DNA of 64,000 nucleotides from Tetradesmus obliquus (Eukaryota > Chlorophyta > Chlorophyceae > Sphaeropleales > Scenedesmaceae): positions 4,881,001-4,945,000 of the forward strand of contig CP126195.1 of the NCBI GenBank assembly GCA_030272155.1, read 5' to 3'. How positions within the stretch are numbered: position 1 is the first letter of the stretch; each line of letters starts with the position of its first letter. The notes under the pieces are model-generated. The model made no database searches and was not told the DNA's origin. It saw only the letters and a list, made by a program, of their open reading frames with translations. This document shows, piece by piece, positions 46,562 to 59,211 of the stretch. Both the position numbers and the translations under genes were made by a program.

Positions 46562-49500
46562 GTGTGCTCTGCTTGCATGTGTGTCAAGAACTGCATGTGG
46601 GCAGTGCAGTGCTTGTTGCTATCAAACGCTTTGCTGCCGCAGCCTTTCGATCCTCGCTGATTACTGCAGCAGTCCTTGGTGCGAGTGCGCCGGGCTGCTG
46701 CTGGTGGCCTTGCAGCTAGCAGTACAGCACAGCAGCAGCAGCGGCAGCAGGCTCAGCAGCAACTGACAGGCACTGCACTCGCCATGCCTCACGCCAAGTA
46801 CTGCACAAGCTATGGCCGCAGTGCATTGCATTGCATCTGCGTCCTGGCATGTGGTAGGCTGGCAGACCAGCAGCAGCACGCAGCTGGTAGGCCTTTGGTT
46901 GTATGGGGTGGTTGTATGGGGTTGCAGCCTGCATTGTGAGTCAGCTGACACAACACATTGCGTGGTGAGCCGCCGCCAGGTGCATAATACACTCAAGGTC
47001 GCCAGCAAGTCTACACAGCAAGTGTGTATTGACTCGCCTGGCGCAGTGCAGCACCTGGTGGCTGGCAGCATCACTGATACGGTACCCCAGCCTAGTGTGT
47101 TGTCAGTTGTCGCGTATGCTTGCCTAGCTCAAGGTAGGCAGCAGCAGTGAGGCTGCCGCCTCTCCTTTGCCATCGCCAGGAAATTGCGGCTTGGTGTCAC
47201 ATGTTGATTCTCCACAGCGTGAGGTGTCTCTTGCGTGTGTGTTTTCAGCCTGTGTTGGTGTGTTTTGCAGGCAAGCAAGGCCGAGCTGCTGCAGCCACTT
47301 TGATTGGATGCAGTCACGGCGGTCGATGCTGCATGGCCTGTGTTTGTTCCGAGCACTTGGGCGCACTTCAATGTGATGTGATGTGATGTGTTTTGCTTGC
47401 TAGGTATGGTACCTGCAGCACGCGGTTGGCCTGCATTATTTGTGCCATCGCGTGCCGCTGTCGTATTGGTACATGCTACGTAGCAGCAGCAGCAGCCACG
47501 CACAGGGCGCGTGTGGGAACATGCGCTCAATAAACAACTCAGCACCTGCTTCACAGCTGTGTCTCGAGTATTGATTGTGAAGCACTTTTCTGGGTTGTAT
47601 CGCGTGGCAGCTTTGCGTGTTATGCTCTGACAGGATGCTCTCAGCGCTCCTACTGCTGCAGCAATGCAGTGTTCTCTGTGTGCGCCCAAGTGACCCGGGA
47701 CTCTTTGCATTACTTTTGTGTTTGGTCTGAGCGTAGGATGTGAGCAGGTCTCCTGACCTTTTTACCTTCAGGTATCACACCCCTTGCCGGTTCTTTTTGC
47801 GGGCACATTGTCCCATCCAAAACACTGCACCCCTGCCTTGTGTGGAGTGAGATTAAGCACCACTGCTGTGCTGTTCCCAGCCGAGCCCTCAACTCAAGCC
47901 TTGTTATTGCAAAGACCAACGCACCCGTGTGATGTTGCGAGATGCGTCGTGAGAGGGGCTGGACTGGGAACAGCAGCGTCACACCGTGTTGTGCGGCAGG
48001 AAACTCATGGTTGTGACCATTGCACCGCATGCATTTGGCGGTGGTGGCCTTCTTAGGCAGGGGGGCGTCCGCATTGGATGGGATGGCATGGGGGTGGGGT
48101 TAGCGTGAGCTGGCCCCTGCATGGCGTCCTGCGCTCTTCTGGTGCCGTTGTAGCTGCTCTTTTGCTGGTGTTGTAGCTGCTCTGCTGGGGAACTAGCTGT
48201 GCATAGCATGCTGTATCAGGTGCTGGTGACTCAGCTGCTTTTTGTCACATGGTGAGTGGTCAAATACTAGCCGCTGGCGCCTGAACCGGCTTTTGTTGCT
48301 GTTGTTGCTAGGTCTGGGTTGGGGGCTTAGTGGTAGGGTTGCTGAGCTGTGTTGGTCGAAAGGGGTTGCACGGCCCTCGCTGCATCTGGGGCATAATACC
48401 GGTGTTGTTTATGTGGTACTGCTTGTGGTACTGCTTGCAGGAGCATACTCATAGGCTGGCTTGCAGGGGTTTGTGTATTCCCATGGCATTAGAAGGGCAT
48501 GTGGTGCTAGGGCATGTGCTGTTAGGAGTGCACCTCAGCATCGGCAGTTGATGAAGGACCTACTTCAACTAGTGCTGCGGTTTGTGTAGCGAATTGCCTG
48601 GTTGCTAGCTGAGCCGCTTGTCTTGCTGAAGTGGCAGCAGCGTGTCGCGGCCTGTCTGTTCGCGATGACGCCTGTCACCTTTTGTCCAATGTTGCATCTT
48701 GCATCCTGCCAGGATGTGGGTTACCTTGCTTTCTTGTCGCAACTGGTTCCATCGTGGCAGCGTATTTGCTGTGTTGAGTCGTGCTTGTCAACAGCTGCGT
48801 AGGCACATCAGCATAGCTCCGTAAGGCTTGTAAGATTGACTGGTTGGGGATGGCGATGGTTTTGCGCTGACGGCTGAAAGCGTGCTAACAGTGTTGCTCG
48901 TACATGGCGCCTGCCGGTTTGTTGCAGCTGATTGTGCTGGTTTGCAGTGCAGTTCTGGTGCACATCAACCTCACCATGTCACCATACCAACACCAGGCCA
49001 GGTGTACTTGATCCGCAGTTGCATGCATGCAGGTTCTTTTGCTTCTGGTGTTTGGCATAACAAGAAGCTTCTTGTTATCGGTGCACAATGTCCAGGCGGC
49101 GTAGCTGCTTGCCATGCATGCGGCAGCAGCTTGTCCCATATTGTGCTGGCGCGGAAAGGGACGGCGTGCATGTGCTTGCCGTGTAACAACTTTACTGTGA
49201 TGGCTCTGAGCTGTGCAGGTTCTGCTCGCTGTACATATGCTGACGTCCTTCAAAAGATCTAGATGCTACTTCATTGGAACACTGATGTTACCTCAAGGAC
49301 ATCACAGCACTGCCAACGCCATCACCTAAAGGACATCAAGTTGGTGCTCATACGCGTAATGGATCCGCTTCAACCAACTCGGCAGTGCGGCTCACACACG
49401 TTGTTTGAAGCCCCCACATACTGCTGTCAATGGTGGTTCACCGTGTCACCTGCCAGTCACAGCCCGCAAACAAGCAGGAAGACTAATGCCCAGTGCCACA

Positions 49501-49938
49501 CTGGGTTGCACTGCCATACGCTGCACAGTGTGCATCACTGACGGGGTATGCCAAAAATGTTAAGCATGTCAGAAGTAAACCAGCTGTCAAGCAACCTGTG
49601 TCTGCAGAGTCAGGTAAAGCAGCAGCCGCCGCCTGGGCGAATCGCTGTTCTGGGTGCAAGGTCCATCCCTGCTCTGTACTAGCCGTCAGGTCAACAGTAC
49701 TTGTGCTGGAACAGTGCGCCTTATAAGAAGCTGCCCTGATCATAGCAGCAGCGCCGAAATGCTGACTAATCTAAAGCTAACCATTTGGCTGAAACTACAG
49801 CTACGTCCTAAAACTACTAGCTGCACTTGCTGCTCTGGCCACATCTGCAAAACGGCCAGGCACGCACAGCACAACAGCACCACAGACTCCCCAGCATATG
49901 TTCGGCATCACACACATGATGTGCAAACAAGCTGAGCA

Positions 49939-50753
49939 CTACATGGCTGCCAGCACTGCAGCCGTGTCCTGCAGCAGCCCCTCCCATATGGCTGCCTCCA
50001 CAGCCAGTGCCACCTCAGCCTGCGCGGCACGCCTGTCAGCCCAGGAGCGCTCCACCTCCTGAGGGGGGCAGCAGCAGCAGCAGAGGATGCGACAGCGGCA
50101 GCAGCAGTAGCAGATGCGTCAGCAACAACGGTGTTGATGCATTCACCAGCTACAGCAGCTGCAGCTGTTCGGCTCATCTACTTGAAAGCAGCGAGTCAAT
50201 TGCCCAACCGGATCGCATACGCGTCTGGCTAGCAGTCACATCGGTCTGTTATGATTTGTATCTGCTCCTTTCGCCCCCTCCCCACATGCAATCTTTCTGG
50301 CACCACACACATACACACGCAGCACACACCTGTGCATCCTCGCCCAGCATCCTGTCCAGCCCCAGCTGATCCCGCACGCGCTGCTGTTGCACAAGCACAC
50401 TTGCCTGTCCACCCTGTCTATCTCCTGCCTTGGCTGTAGAGACAAATGCTGGTAATCTTCCTGTCTGTGAGCCTTCCCCCCCCCCCCCCCCCCCCTCCCC
50501 TCCCCCCCCCCCCCGCCGCCTGCCCAACAATCCAACCTTATTATGGTCACATATTAGGCTGCAACCCTCATCTGCCCACCTGTGCATCCTCGCCCAGCAT
50601 CCTGTCCAGCCCCAGCTCATCCCGCACACGCTGCTTGGCCCAGCCCGCCACGCGGCCAGCCACCTGCGCAGCCAGCTGAGGCTGCGGCGGCAGCGGCCGC
50701 ACCGCGCGCGGCTCACCGGACGCAGCCTCAACCGCCGGGTGCAGCTGCACGAC

Positions 50754-50804
<51 letters not shown>

Positions 50805-52948
50805 CAGACGACATTGTAGAGTCAGAGGCCGGCACTAGGTGTTTGGCTTGGCGCGGCTCCCCAGATGCAGCCTCGCAGGCAGGGTGCAGCTGCACACACA
50901 GGGCGGCACAGCAGCGGCACGAGGGACACCTGCAGAACCAGTCAGAGGTCGAATGCCAGCCAGGTGTAGCAACCGAGCAGGTGGTAGGGTAGACAATCGA
51001 GCATGAGATGTATCAATCCAGCTGTCAACCAAGTCAAGCAACCCACCTGCAACCGGCCTGCCGCCTCATACGCCTGGCCCAGCGCCTGATTCGCTGCATC
51101 ATACAGCGCCTTGTGCCAGATGTGGCGCTCATCGCTGTCCCTGCCATCCGCCAGCTGTGACCACTCCGGCTTGAAGTCCCGCTCCAGCCACAGGTACCCC
51201 GCCAGGCTCAGCGGCGGCTCCTCGCCGGCCGTTATAACGTCAGGAAGTAACGTTACATTTGGCAGGCTGCCGGATGTGCCCGGGTCCTCTTCGCCGAGTG
51301 TGGCGGGCTGGCTGAGTGCTGCTGTGATGTATTCGATGGTGTGCTGGGGTGAGTCGTCCACGAGGGGTGGTGGGGGTGACGGCGTGCGGCGGCGCGGCAG
51401 CGCTGCAGCCGGAGGCGCAGCGGAGAGCTGCCGAAGACAGCAACAGGTGCGGGTAGCAGGGAAGACATCGTTAGTTGCAGGGCTTGCACTTCATGGTGAG
51501 TGATTGCGCATGCAAAGCGCATTGAGTGCAGAAGTGCAGGGACGGCGGCACTGCAAAAAGAATCAAGCAGGAATGAAACTTGTCAGGTGTGTAGCAGTCA
51601 TTGTCACTTTGCATGGTGCGCAGGCACATGGGTGGATGGGAGAAAAGCTACGGCAGGCAGACCAAAATGCGGCTGGTACACCTACACAGATCCCCCTGTT
51701 TGCCGGCCTGCCGGCTGCCACTGAGGCTTACCTGCTGTGTGTCAGGCCAGTCAAACTCCTCGTCATCGTCAGCAGCTGCACTGCTGCTGTCGCTGCCATC
51801 AGCTGCACGCGCTGACGACAGCGGCAGCCCAACAGCAGCAGCAGCTGCTGATGCCTCATCCTCATCCTCCTCACTGCCAGCAGCTGTGGCATGAGCGGCA
51901 CTGCCAGCATCAGCAGCTGCTGCAGAGGAAGCTGCTACAGCGCTGCTATCTGCAACAGCTGCTGCCTCAGCGACTGGCTCCCGCTGCTCCTCCACACCTG
52001 CTGCTGCTGCTGCGTCGCTTTCAGCCGCAGCTTCTGACAGCAGCGAGTCCAGCTGCCTCACAGTGCCTCCAAGCCCCAGCTCCAACTCAGCTGCAGTGTC
52101 ATCTGTTGCCGTCACAGATGAGCCAGCACCATAGCGTGAGCTGGCAGCTGCCTCCAGCGACCAGGGCGTCGCAAGCTCATCTGACAGCGGGGTCCAGTCA
52201 GTGGGCGGGTGGCTCACTAGCCACTGCCGGCTGCTGCCGTCTGCAGCAGCTGCTGCTGCTGCTGCTGGTGGTGATGCGGGTGCAACTGCATCTGAGTTAG
52301 AGCCGGCCGCAGCCGCATTGGCGGCAGCAGCAGCCGCTGCTGCTGCGCGCAGTGTCATGGGGCTCAGATGAGGCGGTGGGCTGCCGGGGGAGGACTGCCA
52401 GTCAGGCTGGATGCTCTTGCTGCCGCTGCTGCTGTCTGCCGTGTCTGCGGTTTCAACGCTGCTGGCGCTGGCAGCAGTGACACCTGTTGCTGCTGAGAGC
52501 TCCTCCTGCTGCTGTTGGTGCGGCTGAACTGCAGGGGTGGCTGCATGTTGCTGCTGCTGCTGCTGCCAGCTGCTGTGGCTGCACATGCCTACTGCATCAG
52601 ACAGCACCTCTGCCAGGACCGTGTCAAAGGCAGCAGAGCAAATCGCATCTGCGAGGTCCTCTGCTACCTCTCCCTGCTGCTGCTGCTGCTGCTGAGCAAT
52701 GGCCCCGCCCAGCTGCTCCTCCATGAGCTGCTGCTGCTGCTGCTGCTGCTGTGGGCTGTCCTGTACCTCCTGTGCCTGCTGATCCTCTGCCAGGGATGCT
52801 GCTGTCTCTTCCCTGAGCCGCTGCGTGTACTTGAGCTCTTCAATCAGGGGGTCAAACTTTGACCTGAAGGAGGGCCGCACATGGGACAGGTCAGGGCTGC
52901 CGCTGCTGCTGCTGCTGCTGCCCTGACTGGCCACGCCAGCTGCTTCAC

Positions 52949-52987
<39 letters not shown>

Positions 52988-54363
52988 GTGCATAAGCAGC
53001 AGGAGCTGATGCTGCGAGCTCTGCTAGCTCATTCAGTGCAGACTGCTGCAATGACGTGCTCGCAAATTCCATGGAGTATGAACAGTTATCTTCAGCAGCG
53101 GCTGCAGCAGCTGCCTCTGCATCTGCTGCAGGCAGCACTGCTGCGACTGCTGATGCTGCAGGCAGCGCCACTGCTGCCAGCTGCAGCGGCTGCAGGTCCA
53201 CTGCCAGGTCGTAGCTGGGCAGGGCAGCAGCGCGCTCCGCCTGCTGCTGGCTGAGCTCCCAGTCTGAGTACTCCAGCTCAATGCTGTCGCCTGCATGCAC
53301 CAGGAGAGGCACGCAATGCATCACGTCTTCATGCAGTTATGTTACAAAAGAGTTGTGCGGTGTGGTCTGGCAACTGCGTTGTAACAATGTGTGATGGAGT
53401 GTACAGCGTGCCTCATCAGAAGATCAAGGTGTGGGCCAGCAACGCAGCAGGTTGGGCATGGCTGCCACCTGCAACAGGGACCAGCAAGACACCGCAGCAC
53501 CAAGCGGCTTGCAGGCTAGGGATGCTCTGTGTGGGGGATCTAATCCCAGTGCATGCAGTGCGAAGGGAACACATGGGGGAAGACAGGAGAGACATCAATT
53601 TTTGCGAAAGAAAAGAAGCCCACCTGTTGTCCTGCTCCTGGAGCCGCGCCGGGTGCAGACATGCGCAGCATCCGCCTGCTGCTCCGCACCCAGCAGCGGC
53701 AGCAGCTCTGCAGCGCTAAGCTGTGCTGCCTTGTCGCCTGCGCATGCATCAGCAGCAGCCACCGCACCGCTGCTGCCAACGGCAATATGGATGCTGCCAT
53801 CTGCTGGCAGCGCACCTGCTGCTGCATCTGCAGAGTGCTGCTGCTGCTGCTGCTCCTGCAGCTCAGCCCTCGCAGCAGCCTCCAGCGCGTCTGCTGGCCA
53901 CTGCTCTGCAGCTGCGTCCTGTAGCTGCTGCTGTGCAATATGCTGCTGCATCAGCAGCGCCTGCAGCTGCCCAGAAGATTCACTCGCAGCAGCAACAGAG
54001 GCAGTGAGCGCAGCTTCGTCTGCATCACTGCCCTCTGCTGCTGCTGCTGCCATAATGTCCTCATCCTCCTCAGCTACCGACTCGGCTACCGACTCGACAG
54101 CTGCAGAGCTGCTCAAGCTGCTGCTTAATGCACCGTGTGGCACAGCAAGCCCCTGCTGCTGCTGCTGCTGCTGCTGCTGCAGCTCGTGCTCATCTGCCTG
54201 CTGCCATTGCTGCGCAGGCTCACTGCCTGCTTCAGCTGCATCACTAGCAGCCACATGCAGCGCCGGCTCCTGCGCAGCATCGCTCTGGCTTCCTACAGCT
54301 GTAGCCTCTCCACCCTCATCCAGACGCACCACCTCCCAGCGCCGGCGGCGCTGCTGCTGCTCG

Positions 54364-54396
<33 letters not shown>

Positions 54397-54880
54397 GCCT
54401 CCAGGTCACACCTGAACTGCTGCCGCAGTGACAGCTGCTCCAGCTGCAGCTCGGTTGCCACTGGATCACTAGAGATGGTGCTGCTGGCAGCAGTTTCCAC
54501 ACCCCAGCCGGTGCATGGCTGTAGCCCGCACATGTCCAGCGCATCTTCTGCTGTTGCTGCTGCTGCTGCTGCGCCTGTGATGCTGCTGCTGCTGAAGTCG
54601 ATGGTGTACTGCTGCTCCTCAGCAAGCACTTGCTGCTGCTGCTGTAGGTCTTCTTCCTGTGAGTGCAGCTGGTGCCTTGGTGCTGCCTCTTCTAAGCCCA
54701 AATGCACATCCACCTCTGCTGCTGCTGCTGCTGCTGCTTGGGTGTGCTCTACCTCAAGCTGCTGCTCATCTTCTGGCATGACCAGCTTCACTTCATCATC
54801 AAGCAGCTCCTCACTGCTGACTTCAGATGCTGACAATGCATACGATGACACCTCCACAGGGCCAAGCACAGCAGCAACCT

Positions 54881-54914
<34 letters not shown>

Positions 54915-57807
54915 TGCAGGTGCTTGAGATGCCACCTCAGCTGCAGCTGCTGCTGCTGCTTCTGCCAGGCTTGACTCCAGCTGGGAGATTGCTGTTGCGG
55001 CTGCGGAGAAGTCACTGCAGAACTCGTCAGCTGTGTAGCCTTGTGCTGAGTCAGCTGGTGCTGCTGCTGCAGGCTGCACTGCACCATAATCCTGGGCTGC
55101 TGCAGCCCCCTCATCCTCATCCTCCTCAGCTGCTGCTGCTGCTGCTGCTGTTGCTGCTGCAGGTGATCCTGCTGCACTGCCGACCTCGATCTCACTGGCA
55201 CTCAGCAGCTGCTGCGACAGCTGAGACGCAGACAGCGACCACTGCTGCTTCAGCAGAGCCTCTTCGTCCCCTACTGCTGCAGCGCTGCTTATGCTGCTGG
55301 CGAGGCTGCTGGCCGAGCTCAGTGTGCGGCCTGCAGGACTCCTGTGCAGCTGCTCAGCAGGCTGCTGCTGCTGCTGTTGCTGCTGCACGAAACCATCCTG
55401 TGGCCTCCACAGAGGCAGGTCATCAACATCCTCGTCAGGCTCCGCGTCACTCTGCTCCGCTGCTGCCATTGTGGTCGCAGCAGCAGATGCAAAGTCCTCC
55501 GAGTAGCTGTCAGGGATCTCACTTGCGCTGCCACCAGCAGCAGCTTCTGCTGCTGCTGCTGCTGCTGCCATACCGTGCTGCCCTGCTGCTGCCGCAGCAG
55601 CAGTGACGGCTGCACTGCTGGCCTGCTGCAAGCCAGCAGCAGCCAGCAAGCTCTGCATGTCACCAGCGGCTCCAGCTGCTGCAGACTCCGGCTGCAGCTT
55701 GAGCTGCTGCAGCAGCTGCTGCAGCGCCGCCTGCTGCTGCCCCAGCTGCTGCTTCTGCAGCTCCCTGGCTACCTGCTGCTGCAAGGTGGCCACCTGCTGC
55801 TGCTGCAGCTCCAAGCTGTCTGCACTGACACGCGTATCACCTGCAGCTGCTGCTGCTGCTGCTGCGGCTGTAGACCTCAGCACGCTGGCAGATCCACCTG
55901 CTGTGGTTTCAAAGTCCTCTGAGTAGCCTTCAGCACCATCGGAGCTGCCCACCTCGGATGCTGTGCTTGCTGCTGCTGCTGCAGTTGCTGCTGCCAGCAG
56001 CGAGCCGTCGGCCACTGAAGATGCTGGCGAAGCACTGCTGTCATCCACACCAGCGGCTGCAGCAGCAGCTAGCGGCTCTTCCTCCAAAATGCCATCCTCC
56101 TCCTCATATGCAGCCTCATATGCAGCAGATGGTGCCTCTTCAAATACCTCAGGTACCTCAGCTGCTGGTGCTGGCACTTGCTGGGGCTTCTGCCACTGCT
56201 TCCTGCGCTCTGGCCCTGCTGCTGCAGCAGCACCGGCTGCTGTGGCTGCTGCTGCCTGAGCGAGGAAGGCTGCTGCAGCACCTGCTGGCTGCTCCAGGTC
56301 AGCTGACTCGCTGTCTGCCAGGCTGAGCTCCAGCCCCAGCTGCTGGCGCAGCCGGAGCACCATGCCCAACAGCTGCTGCTGCTCAGCAGCAGCCTGCAGC
56401 CGCAGAGAACAACAGCAGAAATATAAACCAGTGTTAGTGTGGTGTTAGGAGCTTCACATGCTGCTGCATTCACCATGTTTGAGTATGCAGAACGCTGCCG
56501 ACAATGCTGCTTGTAGTTGCTAGACAGCGAAGACGCCACTCCCCAAAGTCCTTGATGCAGGCCACCTGCAGTTCATCATGCTCCTGCCAGCCCTCAACGC
56601 ATCACCACCCACACGTTACCAGCTGCTGAGCCACTGCACATCCACACAGTGCTCGAAAGCACTTCCTGCTGCACGCACCTCCTGCTGCTCCTTGAGCGCC
56701 TGCTGGTGGATGGCTGCCTGGCGTGCCTTGCTGCCGGCCTGTAGCGCCTGCACCGCATAGCCCAGCATGATGGCCTCTACGTGGCGGTTCAGCGCTGACA
56801 GCTGCGCCTGCGCATCAGCCAGCTGCAGGCCCAGCAGCAGCAGCAGGAGGAGGGGCAGGGAGCGTTTGTTTTAGCAAAACCGAGTTGGCATGAAGGACAG
56901 CCGTGCACGGTTATGCTTTTCCAGATGGAAGGCAGACAACGTGTTGTGCAGTTGGCTGTGCACGCACAGCTGTCTTTACTTTTGTTGGTAAGGTATGTGT
57001 TGTGGCAGCGCACAGAAGGCTGAACAGTGAAGAGCGGAAGAAAGCGCGCGCAATGAGTCAAGCTTACCTGCTGCTCAAGCAGGCTCCTGTTGGGCTGCTG
57101 CTGCTGCTGCTGCTGCAGCGGTCTGCTCTCCCCATAGCTCTCAAAGCTGCTGCTGCCATACTGCTGGCTGCCGCTAGCCACCTCAGCAGCAGCTACAGCA
57201 GCAGCAGCGCCAGACAGTTCTGCCAGCTGAGAGTATGCGCCTAGCTCCTCGCCCACTGTTGACACAGCACTGTGCTGCGCACTTGGCAGCTCGCCTGTCA
57301 TGGCCTCTGCAATGCTGCTGCTACTGCTGCTGCCGCTGCGCAGTGCTGCTGGCGCTGCTGCTGCTTGTGCCGTACGCTTTGACATCAGCTCGCTGCTGAT
57401 TGAAGCGGGCACAGCACCTGCTGCCTCAACCTCAAACACTTCGCTGATGTCCTCAGCTGCAGACTCAGTGCAAACGCCAGCTGCAGCGAAACCAACAGCA
57501 TCAGACACATCAGCTACCTCTGCTGCACTGGGCTCTCCAGCCGCTGCTGCAGCTGCTGCTGCTTGCTCTGCCTGCAGCAGTGCCTGGAAGTGCAGCACAG
57601 GATGCGGCTCGTCTGCTGGCAGCACTGCAGACCAGCCGCCAGGTGCTGCTGCAGCTTCCTGCTGCTGCTCCTCTGCGTCAAAGGCATCCTGGCTATAGCC
57701 TGCTGAAGCAGAAGCAGAAGTTGCCTCTCCTTCGTGCTGCTGCTGCGGCTGCTGCAGCTGCTCTGCTGGGGCAGCTGGCTCCTGCAAACCATCCGCATCT
57801 GCCGCCG

Positions 57808-57839
<32 letters not shown>

Positions 57840-58326
57840 TCTTCGCTAGCCTGTGTGCCGCAGCTGCGCCTGCTGGCGTCACGCATGTGCTGCGCAAAGG
57901 TAGACGTAACCTCCTTGAGCTGGCCAAACGCATCATCTAGAACCCCCTTGGTCACGCGCTGGAACAGCCCGGCGCTCTGCTCCACCTGCAGCAGCGCGGC
58001 AGGCAGCAAACATCATGCAGTATGTCTCAAACATGCCATACTTGGTGCGGGGGTATGGATTGCCTGTTAATTTCCAGCGCAAATGTGAACTTCAGCCAGT
58101 GCATTGAGCTGCTGTGCACCACGTGACGCCTTACAGCATGCAATACATGCAGACTGCGCACCTGTTCCTGTGCAGCGGCCTGCTGCTGCTGCTGCAGCAG
58201 CGCCAGCAGCTGCTGCTGGTCCAGCTCTCGCGCCACGCGCACAGCCTCCTGCTGCATGTTGACGCGCTCCTGAGCCTGCTGCAGCAGCAGCAGGTCCAGC
58301 TCAGCATCCTGCGCCGTCTCCAGCCT

Positions 58327-58364
<38 letters not shown>

Positions 58365-59013
58365 CACATCGTCATTGCAGCAGCAGCAGCAGTAGGAGCA
58401 AAATGGGCTTGCGCTGGGCTCGAGCTATGCAGGCTGTCAGGCACTCCATGTCTGATGTTGGAGCTGGGCCAGGCAACAAAGGGGATTGTGCAGACACAAA
58501 GCAAACAGTGCTCAGCAAAAGCTGCTAGTTGGCAATGCGCAAGTGCATGAGGCACGGTCTACAACTTTTGTGCTGCATGCACCACATAATCACACACGCA
58601 GGCAGACTCACTTGGCGAGGCTTTCTTGGTGCATGCGCTGCAGCGTGTCTGGTGACAGCCTTCGGCGCTGCCGCTGCTGCTGCTGCTGCTGCTGTTCTGA
58701 CTCATGCTCAGCAGCCGGCCCATGCTCCATGTCACGCAGCATCTGCTGCTCAGGGCCCCACCCAGCATACTGCTGCAGCCACTCCTGCTGGCTCAGCTCA
58801 GCATCGCCTTGCTGCTGCACATGCCATTCCTGCTGCAGGTGCTGTTGCATGTCACCATCGTCATACTGAGCAGCAAAGGAAGCCTGCACCTCTGACGGCG
58901 ACACCGCACGCAACTCAGGCAGCTGCTGCTGCCCAGCCATCTCAGCAGCTCTTTCTGCTGCCACTGCTGCTGCTGCTGCCATGCTGGACACTGTCTGATG
59001 CTCAGCTGGAGAG

Positions 59014-59045
<32 letters not shown>

Positions 59046-59173
59046 GAGCAGAGCCAGCAGCTCGTCAGCCATTTGCATAGGGCCCTGCAGGGACAGGCGA
59101 GCCAGCTGGGCGCTGCCTGCAGCAGAGCTTACTTCTATTGCATGTGCGTGATGCTGCTGAGCCTCGTCATCCA

Positions 59174-59211
<38 letters not shown>

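Larger units (their letters stand above)
43781..49938. other. Gene-poor 6-kb region
   Basis: Between two tail-to-tail genes (UGT +, scaffold protein -). Composition shifts to GT-rich plus-strand sequence from about 45.8 to 49.3 kb, with few long frames. Only 43820-44137 and 44991-45254 look at all coding (separate entries). I found no transposase, reverse transcriptase or terminal repeats. Confidence 0.5.

Noticed and set aside
53431..54927. 498-codon plus-strand frame opposite the scaffold gene
   Set aside because: Ser/Ala/Cys-rich shadow of CAG-rich coding DNA; the minus frame has motifs, splice sites and consistent phases.
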